Program-made: the position numbers and the translations under genes
Part shown: piece by piece, positions 15,997 to 25,766 of the stretch
Numbering within the stretch: position 1 is the stretch's first letter
Layout: every line of letters begins with the position of its first letter
Notes under the pieces: generated by a model
What the model saw: only the letters and a program-made list of their open reading frames with translations
What the model was told of the DNA's origin: nothing
Databases searched by the model: none
Source of the DNA: Pseudomonadales bacterium
GTDB taxonomy: Bacteria > Pseudomonadota > Gammaproteobacteria > Pseudomonadales > Ketobacteraceae
DNA: 64,000 bases
NCBI GenBank assembly: GCA_002708905.1
Contig: PAPM01000024.1
Span: forward strand, 1 to 64,000
Direction of reading: 5' to 3'

Positions 15997-16953
15997 ATGG
16001 GTTTGCTAGTGGAAGGAAAATGGGTTGATCAATGGTATGACACTGAATCAACCAAGGGGCGCTTTCAGCGCTCCGCTTCCCAGTTCAGAAACTGGATAAC
16101 AGCAGACGGAGCGGCGGGGCCAACGGGTTCGAAAGGGTTCAAGGCAGAGCCGAATCGCTATCATTTGTATGTGTCGCTGGCCTGCCCCTGGGCTCATCGA
16201 ACCTTGATATTCCGAAAGTTGAAAGGTCTGGAGGACATGATCGGAGTGTCCGTCGTCAATCCACTGATGCTCGATCAGGGTTGGACTTTTGCTCCGGATG
16301 AAGCCGCGACCGGCGACGCTCTCTACCATCAGGACTATTTGTATCAACTTTATCTGAAAGCCGATGCCAGTTACAGCGGTAGGGTCACCGTGCCGGTGTT
16401 GTGGGATACCAAGACAGAAACCATCGTCAGCAATGAGTCAGCAGACATCATTCGTATGTTCAATCAGGCCTTTGATGGTTGTGGCGCAAAGCACGGTGAT
16501 TATTATCCCCATTCTTTGCACACAGAAATCGAGCAAATGAATCATCTTATCTACGAAACCGTGAACAATGGTGTGTACAGGGCCGGATTTGCCACCACTC
16601 AGGAAGCGTATGAAGAAGCCGTGGAACCGCTCTTTAAAACGTTGGATTACATTGATGAATTGCTGGAGCAGCGGCTGTTCCTGCTGGGTGAGGTTCTGAC
16701 TGAAGCGGATTGGCGCTTGTTCACCACACTGATTCGGTTTGACGCTGTTTATCACGGGCATTTCAAATGCAATATCAGGCGCATTGTGGATTACCCCAAT
16801 TTGTCCCGCTATTTGCGTGCACTGTATGAATGGCCTGGGATCGCCGACACTGTTGATCTTTATCACATCAAGAAGCATTATTACGGTAGCCACAAGACCA
16901 TTAACCCGACCGGCATCGTTCCTGTGGGTCCGTTGGATCTGTTCAAGCTCTGA
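15997..16953 (+). CDS. yqjG: Glutathionyl-hydroquinone reductase (YqjG/ECM4 family)
   Basis: The 318-residue protein belongs to the Xi-class glutathione transferases. The thioredoxin-fold active site is LACPWAHRT with catalytic Cys63, the same position as in E. coli YqjG. The glutathione-binding NES-type motif (IVSNESADIIRMF) lies near residue 150. The all-alpha C-terminal domain contains WRLFTTLIRFDAVYHGHFKCN, a family hallmark. It reduces glutathionyl-hydroquinones and similar conjugates to free hydroquinone and GSSG in the cytoplasm. It is second in the DoxX operon and abuts the end of the convergent sensor kinase gene (1 bp gap). Confidence 0.94.
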   Translation: MGLLVEGKWVDQWYDTESTKGRFQRSASQFRNWITADGAAGPTGSKGFKAEPNRYHLYVSLACPWAHRTLIFRKLKGLEDMIGVSVVNPLMLDQGWTFAPDEAATGDALYHQDYLYQLYLKADASYSGRVTVPVLWDTKTETIVSNESADIIRMFNQAFDGCGAKHGDYYPHSLHTEIEQMNHLIYETVNNGVYRAGFATTQEAYEEAVEPLFKTLDYIDELLEQRLFLLGEVLTEADWRLFTTLIRFDAVYHGHFKCNIRRIVDYPNLSRYLRALYEWPGIADTVDLYHIKKHYYGSHKTINPTGIVPVGPLDLFKL

Positions 16954-16954
16954 T

Positions 16955-19336
16955 TCACGCATTTGTCTGACTGTGAAGGTCTCTCAAGGGGAACACAACC
17001 CTAAAGCTGGTGCCTTCACCGACAGCGCTTTCGACAGAGATATGGCCTTTGTGACGTTGCACCCACTGCTTGGTGAGCTGCATATCAATGCCATTGGCCG
17101 TGGCCGGCTTGTCAAACAGATGCTGACACTCGTCTGGATCAATTCCATGACCGGTGTCAGTGATTTGGAGGTGGGCGGTGTTGGTTTGGTGGTGCGTGCT
17201 CAGGGTAATGTCAATGCTACCCTTGCTCGTGGCATTGAACGCAAAGACAATAATGTTCAGCAGGATCTGTTTGATCTTATCCTGGTCACCCTGAATAAAG
17301 ACGTCCTGCCGTGGCAGGTTGTAGCCAAACTCAATCCTATGATCAGCTGCCAGATGGAGCGTTTCCGCATGAACTTCCTGCACCAATCTGCTGAGATCGA
17401 TCAGGTTGGCATGTTGTCCCGGCGACGCCACTTGCTGAGGCTGCTCTGAGCGATCGGCAATGACCGCTAACCAGCCTTCAATAGCGTGTCGCTGGTTAAC
17501 CACGGCAGTGATCGACAGCAGAACCTGGCGTTTTGCACCGTTTTTACAAGTGAAGATCCATTCATTTTCCTGGTTGTCACCCTGGTCCAGCGCGGTGGTA
17601 AACAACCGGAATCCGCTGATTGTGACATCGTAATGCTGCTTAATGGATGCCTGGAAAGAATCCAGCTGCTCCCTATCGATCAGAGAGTGGGGGAAGGTTT
17701 TACCCACCAGATCCTGTTCTTTATAGCCCAGCAGTTTCGTGGCGCCGCTGTTGCAGTTTTGGATGCGCCCGTCTTTGTCCATCGTAAGAATGGCCAGATT
17801 GGCGCTATCCAGAATAGCGCGTTGCAAAGAGAGGCTGCGTTCGAGCAGCCTGGCTGTGACTTTGTGTTCGTTGTTTTCCCGCTTCAGGCTTTCAGTGCTG
17901 ACCTCGGCGGATCTCAGGGCCTGTTGCAACTGCCGGGTGCGATGATTGTACCATTGGGCCAACAGGCCAAGTTCGTCGCTGGCCCCCAGGTTCAGTGGCA
18001 ATTCCCGGCCATCCTGTGCCGATAAGCGTATCCGGTCCGTCATATCCCTGAGTCGGGAGAACAGCACCTTCCAGAGAAAGAAGGCACAAGCCAAACCCCA
18101 CAACGCAATAATCGTGAGCGAGCCCCAGGTGACGGATTGACTGATATCCAAAGCGGTTTGGATGGAGTCCTGTACCGGGAACACGGTTACCACTTTCCAA
18201 TGGGTATGCGGCATGCTGTAGACCGTCACATTACTTTGGGAGTGGAGGAGAATGTCATCTTCCGTTTCGAAACTCTCCAGTACATTTATTTTTTTATCGT
18301 TATTCAGGAACAGGTTGTGGGCAATCAGGCGCGCTTCCTGCAGATCAATCTGGTAGCTGCGCTCGGCAATGCGTTTTGCCATCTCTTTGATTTGGTCGGC
18401 ATCGCGGTTAACAATGGTGGACGATTGATGGCTGAGGAAATTTAGCTTGTCGGCTATGGGACGGAAACTGGTTAACTGGTTTGCCAGTTCATCAAGGTAG
18501 ATAAAATCCGTAAACACTTTGTTTGTCTTGTCCTGCCGCGCGGTGACCACCATGGCAGGATCAGGAAAAGAAATAAATTTGTTATTGCGGTCGATGACAA
18601 ACGCATATCCGCGGCGTTCCCCAATACGTTCTGCCACCAGGCTCACCAGGCCTTCCAGTTTCAGATCGACGGTGGCAACGCCCTGCAGCACCAGCCCTTT
18701 ATAAATAGGTACGGTGCATGTGACCATGGGTTGCAGAGAATAGGGATCGGTATAGGATCGGGACCAGTAAGCATTGCCGTCATCGAGAAAGGTCGCGGGT
18801 ACATACCATTCCTCGTTATGGTAGCCCGGGCCGTCTGCAGCGTTATACTCATCATAGAACTTCAGTTTGTTATCCAGGGTTCGCCCCCAAAACATACTGG
18901 CGCGCTCAGTACTATCGTCAAAGCTGAAGGGTTCAGGCCAGATCCCGCCGCCGGCTATGATGCCGCGCATGGATTCCAGGTTCAGTAGTTTTGGTATGGT
19001 GGCGCGTACCAATTCAGGATCATTGGGCAGGGTTTCCATCAAATTGGCAATGTCTTTGGCGAGAGTTTCCGCCTGCATGAATTGAGCACTAAGCTCAGTG
19101 ACGATGTTTTCCCCTATCTGGCGGTGTAATTCCTTGTTTTGCTGGATGAGAAGAGGGAGGCCTCGATACCAGATAAGCCAAAGATTCGAGCAGATGAGAA
19201 TCAGGAACAAGGCAACCAAACCGACTCCCAATTTGAAGCGCAGGCTGCCGGGCCAGTTCGATTGGGGGGGAACAGGGCGGTTGTGTGGGGGTGTGTTGGA
19301 GCCGTTCAATTCCGTTGATTGCTCATTCTGATTCAT
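16955..19336 (-). CDS. Membrane sensor kinase-like protein (Cache-HAMP-PAS-HATPase) without a recognisable H-box
   Basis: This 793-residue protein has a transmembrane helix at about 33-57, a long periplasmic double-Cache-like sensor (about 60-400) and a second helix near 405-428. A HAMP segment follows (about 430-475), then a PAS domain (about 515-630; LAILTMDKDGRIQNCNSGATKLLGY). The C-terminal ATPase domain (about 660-785) has an N-box with LLNIIVFAFNAT, G1 DTGHGIDPDE and G2 GEGTSFRVVFPL. Between PAS and ATPase I see no SHELRTPL-like phosphoacceptor helix; the segment reads VIADRSEQPQQVASPGQHANLIDLSRL. It may use an atypical histidine or work non-canonically. No response regulator is adjacent. 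It diverges from the HD-GYP gene across 150 bp, suggesting related signalling. Confidence 0.85.
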   Translation of the reverse strand: MNQNEQSTELNGSNTPPHNRPVPPQSNWPGSLRFKLGVGLVALFLILICSNLWLIWYRGLPLLIQQNKELHRQIGENIVTELSAQFMQAETLAKDIANLMETLPNDPELVRATIPKLLNLESMRGIIAGGGIWPEPFSFDDSTERASMFWGRTLDNKLKFYDEYNAADGPGYHNEEWYVPATFLDDGNAYWSRSYTDPYSLQPMVTCTVPIYKGLVLQGVATVDLKLEGLVSLVAERIGERRGYAFVIDRNNKFISFPDPAMVVTARQDKTNKVFTDFIYLDELANQLTSFRPIADKLNFLSHQSSTIVNRDADQIKEMAKRIAERSYQIDLQEARLIAHNLFLNNDKKINVLESFETEDDILLHSQSNVTVYSMPHTHWKVVTVFPVQDSIQTALDISQSVTWGSLTIIALWGLACAFFLWKVLFSRLRDMTDRIRLSAQDGRELPLNLGASDELGLLAQWYNHRTRQLQQALRSAEVSTESLKRENNEHKVTARLLERSLSLQRAILDSANLAILTMDKDGRIQNCNSGATKLLGYKEQDLVGKTFPHSLIDREQLDSFQASIKQHYDVTISGFRLFTTALDQGDNQENEWIFTCKNGAKRQVLLSITAVVNQRHAIEGWLAVIADRSEQPQQVASPGQHANLIDLSRLVQEVHAETLHLAADHRIEFGYNLPRQDVFIQGDQDKIKQILLNIIVFAFNATSKGSIDITLSTHHQTNTAHLQITDTGHGIDPDECQHLFDKPATANGIDMQLTKQWVQRHKGHISVESAVGEGTSFRVVFPLRDLHSQTNA

Positions 19337-19486
19337 GCCCGGAAGTATAGCGCAGTGTGAATAAAATTATTATGAAATTCAATAATCTCTGTCGTGAGTC
19401 AATTAAATGTACGGCTTTCGGCTTGCATTGAGCGGGTTTTACGTTAACGATGATATTTGATTCAATTTTCAGTGCGAGAGGTCGTT

Positions 19487-20626
19487 ATGTCTGGAGACAA
19501 TCATAAAGATCCATGGCTGGCCCTTGGGGGTATCGACACTGTGTCGGACAAACTGCGGTTTATGCACGAAGTGATGTCCGAGCATATGCCGCATATTTCC
19601 CGGGTGGCGGTCGCATTGTATGATCCCGATACGGATTACCTGAGAACCTTTGTCTACAGCAGTAAGGAAGACAGCCCTCTAACTCACTACCAGGCCAAGT
19701 TGGCTGATTGCCACTCGCTTCATGAAATAGCGAGCACAGGACAACCCCGGGTGGTGAATGACCTCAGTGTGTTTAATCAATACGGTGAAGAACACGAGCA
19801 CACCAAAGCCATTTTCGATGCCGGGCTGCGTTCCAGTTATACGTTACCGATGGTGTGGGATGGGCACTTTTTCGGGTTTGTCTTTTTCAATGGCGATGAA
19901 CCCGGTGTGTTCAGTGAGCGCGTTTTGACAGAGTTAGATGTCATCGCCCACATGATCACGCTCCTGATTTATAACGAGCGCACCAATGTACGAGTGTTGT
20001 TGGCCACTATCAGATCGGCTTTGGATCTAACCCACTCCAGGGACCCGGAAACCGGTGGACACCTGGAGAGAATGTCCCGATATTCCAGGTTAATTGCGCG
20101 TGCTATTGCACCTAAGTATGGTCTCAACGATCAATTCGTGGAGAACATCCTGCTGTTTTCACCACTACATGACCTGGGCAAGTTGGTGATTCCCGACAGT
20201 ATCCTGCTGAAGCAGGGGCCGTTGAATGATGATGAACTGGCGATTATGCGCACTCACGCGGAGGAGGGGCGCAAACTGGTCGACAAGCTGTTGAAGAATT
20301 ATGGATTGGATGGCGTTGAGCAGGTAGAAATGCTGAAAAACATTGCACTGCATCACCACGAGGCCTGGAATGGCACAGGCTATCCTGATCGCCTGGTGGG
20401 TGGCGCGATTCCGTTGGAAGCGAGAATTGTAGCGGTGGCGGATGTGTTCGATGCGCTCACCAGTCGCAGGCCCTACAAAGAAGCCTGGAGTAATGCCGAC
20501 GCCTTTGCCAAGTTGAAACAGATGGCGGGGGAGCAGTTGGATGCTGAGTGCGTGGAAGCATTAATAGCCAATGAAGAGCAAGTGTACGAAATCCAACGGC
20601 TGTTTAAAGAAAATCCTTATGGATAA
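19487..20626 (+). CDS. GAF plus HD-GYP domain cyclic-di-GMP phosphodiesterase
   Basis: The start at 19487 follows GAGAGG. The 379-residue protein has an N-terminal GAF domain (about 10-160) and a C-terminal HD-GYP domain (about 175-365). All key motifs are present: HLERMSRYS, HDLGK metal-binding pair, MRTHAEEGRKLV, HHHEAWNGTGYP (the GYP motif) and DVFDALTSRRPYK. An active hydrolase of c-di-GMP is therefore expected, in the cytoplasm, tuned by a ligand or redox signal at the GAF domain. It diverges from the PAS sensor kinase-like gene and has no REC domain, so it is not a classic response regulator. Likely monocistronic. Confidence 0.93.
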   Translation: MSGDNHKDPWLALGGIDTVSDKLRFMHEVMSEHMPHISRVAVALYDPDTDYLRTFVYSSKEDSPLTHYQAKLADCHSLHEIASTGQPRVVNDLSVFNQYGEEHEHTKAIFDAGLRSSYTLPMVWDGHFFGFVFFNGDEPGVFSERVLTELDVIAHMITLLIYNERTNVRVLLATIRSALDLTHSRDPETGGHLERMSRYSRLIARAIAPKYGLNDQFVENILLFSPLHDLGKLVIPDSILLKQGPLNDDELAIMRTHAEEGRKLVDKLLKNYGLDGVEQVEMLKNIALHHHEAWNGTGYPDRLVGGAIPLEARIVAVADVFDALTSRRPYKEAWSNADAFAKLKQMAGEQLDAECVEALIANEEQVYEIQRLFKENPYG

Positions 20627-20685
20627 AGCTACTCGTCAGACTTCGCAACTTGCATTCAGGTAAACCTAAGCTGGCGCTTCCCGGG

Positions 20686-21522
20686 TTAGGAACTCACCTT
20701 TTTGTTCAAGCCGAATGTCCGCTTCAATAGAGTGTCCCGGAGGCGGGTGGGTATCACCCTGGCAATCAGGGGAAAGGTGGTACTGCCGTTGCCGATGGCA
20801 ACCTCTGCTTTGTGGTTCGATGCCTCTATTTGCGCTACCAGTTTGTTAACAAATTCGGCAGTGGGCGTAGGGTTGGATTGTGAGGCTTGCGCCCTTTTTT
20901 CAATACCTTCTTTTGCCCAGCCGTAAATTGAGTCCTCAGGAAGGGTTCGTGCCAGGGATGCCTCTGCTGAGTTTCCGAATTCCGATTGAATGGCGCCGGG
21001 CATTACCGTCATCACATCTATACCGAAGGGTGCCAACTCCATCCTGAAGGCATCTGATAGTGCGTGCAGTGCCGCTTTGGTGGCGCAGTAGGCTCCGGAA
21101 AAAGGCGTCACCAGAATGCCGGACACAGAACCCACGTTTACGATCAAGGCTTGGTCGCTTTTGCGCAGCATGGGCAAACAGGCCCGCACCATATTCACGG
21201 GGCCGTATACATTGGTGGCAAATTGCTTTTCAAGTTCATCCATGGGCATCTCTGCCAGTGGCCCCATTGCACCATAGCCGGCATTGTTAATCAGAATGTC
21301 CACACTCAAGCCTTTTTGTTCAATGGATTGAATGGCTTCCGCAATGCTGTCGTTGTCGGTGACATCCAGGGGCAGCGTCACGATACCCACCAATCCCAAG
21401 GATGCCAGTTTGGCTTCAGACCGGGCCGTAGCGATGACCTTGTAGCCTTTGCCGTGAAGCGTTTCCGCCAGGTTTTTTCCGATCCCGGTTGAGCAACCGG
21501 TGATGAGCACGGTGCGTGTCAT
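20686..21522 (-). CDS. Short-chain dehydrogenase/reductase
   Basis: The ATG at 21522 is preceded by AGAGGCGA on the minus strand; a longer in-frame start adds 13 residues without homology. The 278-residue classical SDR shows the NAD(P) motif TGCSTGIG near residue 10, NNAG near 85, catalytic Ser in NVGSVSG and YCATK near 155. Arg residues after the first strand (TARSEAK) favour NADP. The C-terminal third resembles SDRs acting on lipophilic substrates, but the substrate is not evident. It diverges from the LiuR regulator by about 150 bp, and the LiuR-like operator at 21621 could influence both directions. Confidence 0.9.
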   Translation of the reverse strand: MTRTVLITGCSTGIGKNLAETLHGKGYKVIATARSEAKLASLGLVGIVTLPLDVTDNDSIAEAIQSIEQKGLSVDILINNAGYGAMGPLAEMPMDELEKQFATNVYGPVNMVRACLPMLRKSDQALIVNVGSVSGILVTPFSGAYCATKAALHALSDAFRMELAPFGIDVMTVMPGAIQSEFGNSAEASLARTLPEDSIYGWAKEGIEKRAQASQSNPTPTAEFVNKLVAQIEASNHKAEVAIGNGSTTFPLIARVIPTRLRDTLLKRTFGLNKKVSS

Positions 21523-21620
21523 TGTCGCCTCTAACTGATTGGTAAACAGGAAGAATTTCATCTTAACAGAGTTCTGTCGAAGGTGTTTCTCTTTATCAAA
21601 CGAAGTCTTGCCCTATTTAC

Positions 21621-21637
21621 CTTTACGTAAACGTCAA
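21621..21637. promoter_or_regulatory. LiuR-like operator
   Basis: CTTTACGTAAACGTCAA contains half-sites TTTACGT and ACGTCAA arranged as a dyad (16 bp), matching the ACGT-bearing palindromes I recall for LiuR in gammaproteobacteria. It lies 37 bp before the liuR ATG, a typical autoregulatory position for a MerR-family protein. Confidence 0.75.
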
Positions 21638-21673
21638 TTAAGATTTCCGGATCCTGCTTTGTGGATCAGCAAC

Positions 21674-22075
21674 ATGACAAAACCCAGTAAGGAAAAACGC
21701 AAAAACACCTACAGCATCAGTGATCTCTCCCGGGAGTTTGATATTACCACCCGGGCGATCCGCTTTTACGAGGATCAGGGCTTGCTGTCACCGCTACGGG
21801 AAGGGCAGAAACGCATCTACAGTCCAAAGGACCGCACTTTATTGAAACTCATACTGCGGGGAAAAAGGCTGGGTTTTACCCTGGCTGAAAGCCGCGTGCT
21901 GTTTGATATGTACGATCCGGACTCGGGAAACATGAAACAACTGGAGCAGTTTCTCGCCATCCTCGATGAAAAGGAGGCCCTCCTGGACCAACAACTTCAC
22001 GATATTGAAGTGATGAAGATAGAACTAAAAGAAGCCCGCCAACGCTGCCTTGATGCGATGGAAGAAGGCCAATAA
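21674..22075 (+). CDS. liuR: MerR-family regulator of the leucine/isovalerate operon
   Basis: I choose the ATG at 21674, which yields 133 residues; the longer frame would run through the operator. The winged helix-turn-helix begins YSISDLSREFDITTRAIRFYEDQGLLSP (about 12-40), a canonical MerR N-terminus, followed by a dimerisation coiled coil rich in Glu/Leu. There is no metal-binding Cys cluster, in line with organic-ligand MerR members. It is the first gene of the liu operon, 46 bp ahead of isovaleryl-CoA dehydrogenase. In relatives LiuR represses branched-chain amino acid catabolic genes; function here follows from synteny and the upstream dyad. Confidence 0.92.
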   Translation: MTKPSKEKRKNTYSISDLSREFDITTRAIRFYEDQGLLSPLREGQKRIYSPKDRTLLKLILRGKRLGFTLAESRVLFDMYDPDSGNMKQLEQFLAILDEKEALLDQQLHDIEVMKIELKEARQRCLDAMEEGQ

Positions 22076-22121
22076 TGCAGTATTTTTAAATTTATTTCTG
22101 ACTTAGATAAAGGATCAACCC

Positions 22122-23291
22122 ATGAGCACTTTATACCCCTCACTTAATTTTGGCTTCGGCGAAACACTGGACGCATTACGCGACACGGTGCACCGGTTCG
22201 CCCAGGCAGAACTTGCTCCGCGCGCCGCTGAGATCGACAGCAACAATCAGTTCCCCATGGATATGTGGAAGAAGTTTGGCGATCTCGGTCTGTTGGGGAT
22301 GACCGTGGCGGAAGAATACGGTGGCAGCGCCATGGGCTATCTGGCTCATGTGATTGCAATGGAGGAAATCAGTCGCGCTTCAGCTTCTGTTGGGTTGAGT
22401 TACGGTGCCCACTCCAACCTCTGTGTCAACCAGATTCATCGCAATGGTACTGACCAGCAAAAAGCAAAATATCTGCCGAAACTGGTGAGTGGTGAGCACG
22501 TGGGTGCCCTGGCCATGAGCGAACCCAACGCGGGTTCAGATGTGGTCAGTATGAAGTTGCGGGCGGAAAAAAAAGGCGATCACTATATTCTGAACGGCAA
22601 CAAAATGTGGATCACCAACGGTCCGGATGCGGATACCTACGTGATCTATGCCAAAACCGAGCTGGACAAAGGGCCCCACGGTATCACGGCGTTTATTGTG
22701 GAAAGGGGCTTCAAGGGTTTCAGCCAGGCACAAAAGTTGGACAAGCTGGGAATGCGTGGCTCCAACACCTGTGAATTGGTGTTTGAAGATTGTGAGGTGC
22801 CTGAGGAAAACATTCTGGGCCAGTTGAACCAGGGCGTTAAGGTGCTGATGAGTGGACTGGATTATGAACGTGTCGTTCTGTCCGGTGGGCCGACGGGCAT
22901 CATGTTGGCCTGTCTGGACGTGGTGGTGCCCTATATCCACGAACGGAAACAATTCGGCAAAGCCATCGGCGAATTCCAGCTGATGCAGGGCAAGATTGCG
23001 GATATGTACACCATTACCAACGCCAGCCGCGCCTATCTCTACGCCGTGGCCCAGGCCTGCGATCGCGGTGAGACTACCCGTAAAGACGCTGCGGCTGTCA
23101 TTTTGTATACGGCAGAGAACGCCACCAAGTGCGCCCTGGATGCAATCCAGACCCTGGGCGGCAATGGCTACATTAATGAATACCCAACCGGTCGATTATT
23201 GCGTGACGCCAAGCTCTATGAAATTGGCGCCGGTACGTCGGAGATCCGTCGCATGTTAATCGGTCGCGAATTATTTAACGAAACGAGCTAA
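22122..23291 (+). CDS. liuA: Isovaleryl-CoA dehydrogenase
   Basis: The 389-residue FAD-dependent acyl-CoA dehydrogenase has signature segments [15 protein letters not shown] and [18 protein letters not shown]-terminal [22 protein letters not shown], and the catalytic Glu249 in [12 protein letters not shown], the position used by isovaleryl-CoA dehydrogenases rather than medium-chain enzymes. It oxidises isovaleryl-CoA to 3-methylcrotonyl-CoA and passes electrons to ETF, encoded in this window at 34292-35967. AAAGGATC precedes the ATG at 22122. It is the second gene of the liu operon. Confidence 0.96.
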   Translation: MSTLYPSLNFGFGETLDALRDTVHRFAQAELAPRAAEIDSNNQFPMDMWKKFGDLGLLGMTVAEEYGGSAMGYLAHVIAMEEISRASASVGLSYGAHSNLCVNQIHRNGTDQQKAKYLPKLVSGEHVGALAMSEPNAGSDVVSMKLRAEKKGDHYILNGNKMWITNGPDADTYVIYAKTELDKGPHGITAFIVERGFKGFSQAQKLDKLGMRGSNTCELVFEDCEVPEENILGQLNQGVKVLMSGLDYERVVLSGGPTGIMLACLDVVVPYIHERKQFGKAIGEFQLMQGKIADMYTITNASRAYLYAVAQACDRGETTRKDAAAVILYTAENATKCALDAIQTLGGNGYINEYPTGRLLRDAKLYEIGAGTSEIRRMLIGRELFNETS

Positions 23292-23344
23292 GACAAGCTA
23301 ATACAAGTTAAGACAAGCAAAAACAACAATGCAGGAATGAGCAC

Positions 23345-24952
23345 ATGAGCATTTTGGAAAGCAAGATCAACACTCATTCGCCCGAGTATCTGGCCAACCG
23401 CGAGGCAATGGAAGCGGTGGTTGCCGATCTCAGGGGATTGAGTGAAACCATCAAGAAAGGTGGGGGCGAGAAAGCGCAGCAGAAGCATTTGTCCCGCGGT
23501 AAGTTATTGCCCCGTGAGCGGGTGCAACAACTGCTGGACCCAGGGTCACCTTTTCTGGAAGTAGGTCAACTTGCTGCTCATGAGGTTTATGGCGAGGATG
23601 TTCCGGCGGCCGGTGTGATTGCCGGGATTGGTCGCATCCATGGTCTGGAATGTATGGTGGTGGCCAATGATGCCACCGTGAAAGGGGGCAGCTATTATCC
23701 GCTTACCGTGAAGAAACATTTGCGGGCGCAGACAATTGCTGAGCAGAACAACCTGCCTTGTGTTTACCTGGTGGATTCCGGCGGTGCAAACCTGCCGCGG
23801 CAGGATGACGTGTTTCCGGATCGTGAGCACTTCGGCCGCATCTTCTTCAACCAGGCCAACATGTCAGCCAAAGGCATTCCGCAGATCGCCGTAGTGATGG
23901 GCTCCTGTACCGCAGGTGGTGCCTACATTCCTGCCATGGCGGACGAGAGCATCATCGTCAAAGAGCAGGGCACGATCTTCCTGGCGGGTCCGCCTTTGGT
24001 AAAAGCCGCCACTGGTGAGGTGGTGACCGCTGAAGAGCTGGGTGGCGCAGATGTCCATTGTCGCACCTCCGGTGTAGCTGACCATTATGCCGAGAACGAC
24101 GAGCATGCCCTGCAACTGGCACGCAACGCGGTAAAACGTCTGAACCGCAAAAAGCTCATTCAAACGGACGTGGTGGCGCCACTGCCACCTCGCTATGATC
24201 CCTCAGAAATCTATGGGGTGGTGCCGCCGGACCTGAAGACGCCCTACGATGTAAGGGAAGTGATTGCCCGGGTAGTGGATGATTCCGAGTTTGATGAGTT
24301 CAAGGCACTGTATGGCACTACTCTGGTATGCGGTTACGCCCGTATCTGGGGGATTCCGGTGGGTATCGTGGCTAACAATGGTGTGTTGTTCAGTGAGTCT
24401 TCACTGAAAGGTGCGCATTTTGTTGAACTCTGCGCCCAGCGCAAGATTCCCCTGGTGTTCCTGCAGAACATCACCGGTTTTATGGTCGGGCGTAAGTACG
24501 AGTCGGAAGGTATCGCCAGAAACGGCGCCAAGATGGTGACGGCGGTAGCCTGTGCCCAGGTGCCCAAAGTGACGGTGATCACCGGCGGCAGTTTCGGTGC
24601 CGGTAATTACGGTATGTGCGGCCGTGCCTATGATCCGCGCTTCATGTTCATGTGGCCCAATGCCCGTATTTCCGTAATGGGAGGTGAACAGGCTGCAGGC
24701 GTTTTGGCGCAGATCAAAAAGGACAACATGGAACGGGTTGGCGAAACCTGGCCGGAAGCAGAGGAGAAGGCTTTCAAGCAACCCATCTTCGATACCTATG
24801 AAGCTCAGGGGCATCCCTATTATGCCAGTGCCCGTTTGTGGGACGACGGGGTAATCGACCCGGCGCAAACCCGGGATGTGTTGGGCCTGTCAATCAGCGC
24901 GGCACTGAATGCGCCGATCCCTGAAACGCGCTTCGGCGTCTTCCGCATGTAA
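23345..24952 (+). CDS. liuB: 3-Methylcrotonyl-CoA carboxylase beta (carboxyltransferase) subunit
   Basis: The 535-residue carboxyltransferase matches the usual MCC beta length. Conserved features are [20 protein letters not shown] (about 48-67), the acyl-CoA site [16 protein letters not shown] and the biotin-side motif [23 protein letters not shown]. It transfers the carboxyl from carboxybiotin (on LiuD) to 3-methylcrotonyl-CoA, giving 3-methylglutaconyl-CoA. The 53-bp leader after liuA is unusually A-rich with a 20-bp direct repeat of TAAGACAAGC (23289 and 23309), likely unstructured to favour translation. The stop is four bases from liuC. Confidence 0.96.
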   Translation: MSILESKINTHSPEYLANREAMEAVVADLRGLSETIKKGGGEKAQQKHLSRGKLLPRERVQQLLDPGSPFLEVGQLAAHEVYGEDVPAAGVIAGIGRIHGLECMVVANDATVKGGSYYPLTVKKHLRAQTIAEQNNLPCVYLVDSGGANLPRQDDVFPDREHFGRIFFNQANMSAKGIPQIAVVMGSCTAGGAYIPAMADESIIVKEQGTIFLAGPPLVKAATGEVVTAEELGGADVHCRTSGVADHYAENDEHALQLARNAVKRLNRKKLIQTDVVAPLPPRYDPSEIYGVVPPDLKTPYDVREVIARVVDDSEFDEFKALYGTTLVCGYARIWGIPVGIVANNGVLFSESSLKGAHFVELCAQRKIPLVFLQNITGFMVGRKYESEGIARNGAKMVTAVACAQVPKVTVITGGSFGAGNYGMCGRAYDPRFMFMWPNARISVMGGEQAAGVLAQIKKDNMERVGETWPEAEEKAFKQPIFDTYEAQGHPYYASARLWDDGVIDPAQTRDVLGLSISAALNAPIPETRFGVFRM

Positions 24953-24962
24953 GGTGATGATG

Positions 24963-25766
24963 ATGGAATTTGTATTACTGGAAAAGCAAGGTCCGATTTC
25001 ATTCATCACAATGAATCGACCAAAGCTTCACAACGCGTTCAACGACCAAATGATTCTGGAACTGACCGAAGCGTTCAAGCAGGCCGGTAGCGATGATGGT
25101 TGTCGGGTAGTGGTGCTGCAGGCGGCAGGTAAAAACTTCTCTGCGGGCGCAGACCTCAACTGGATGAAGAGCATGGCGACCCTGACTAAAGAGGAAAACC
25201 GCACCGACGCCATGCAACTGGCTGAGCTGATGCACGTGGTGTACAGCCTGCCCAAAGTGGTCATCGGCAAGGTTGTCGGGGCATCCTATGGCGGGGCATT
25301 GGGTTTGATCACCGCTTGTGATATCGCGGTTGCCGCCAGCGGCGCCACCTTCTGCCTGAGCGAAGTTCGTATCGGTTTGGCTCCGGCTGTCATCAGTCCT
25401 TATGTGATCGAAGCTATGGGGATAAAGAATGCCAGGCGTTATATGTTGAGTGCGGAAGTATTCAATGCGGAACAGGCAAATGCCATGAACGTGGTGAACC
25501 AGGTGGTCGCCGCCGACGAGCTGGATCAGGAAGTGATGAATCTGGCTAACCTGATTGCAAAGAATGGCGCCAATGCGGTAGCCCGCTGCAAGCAATTGAT
25601 TCAGGATATCGGCAAGGCATCCATTGGTGAAAATTCAAAAGCCATTACGGCAGAGGTAATAGCTGATATTCGTGTATCAGCAGAGGGGCAAGAGGGCTTG
25701 GCTGCTTTCCTGGAAAAGCGCGAACCCGCATGGAGAAGTGCAGAGAGCGAGGGGATGAAAGCATGA
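24963..25766 (+). CDS. liuC: 3-Methylglutaconyl-CoA hydratase (crotonase family)
   Basis: Three consecutive ATGs (24957, 24960, 24963) follow the liuB stop; spacing to AAGG favours the last, giving 267 residues. The crotonase fold is shown by NRPKLHNAFND, oxyanion-hole segments FSAGADLNWMK and GASYGGALGLITACDIAVA, and SEVRIGLAPAVISPYV. It hydrates 3-methylglutaconyl-CoA to HMG-CoA. Its stop overlaps the liuD start (ATGA), showing tight coupling. Assignment to this step rather than generic enoyl-CoA hydratase rests on position between the two MCC subunits. Confidence 0.93.
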   Translation: MEFVLLEKQGPISFITMNRPKLHNAFNDQMILELTEAFKQAGSDDGCRVVVLQAAGKNFSAGADLNWMKSMATLTKEENRTDAMQLAELMHVVYSLPKVVIGKVVGASYGGALGLITACDIAVAASGATFCLSEVRIGLAPAVISPYVIEAMGIKNARRYMLSAEVFNAEQANAMNVVNQVVAADELDQEVMNLANLIAKNGANAVARCKQLIQDIGKASIGENSKAITAEVIADIRVSAEGQEGLAAFLEKREPAWRSAESEGMKA

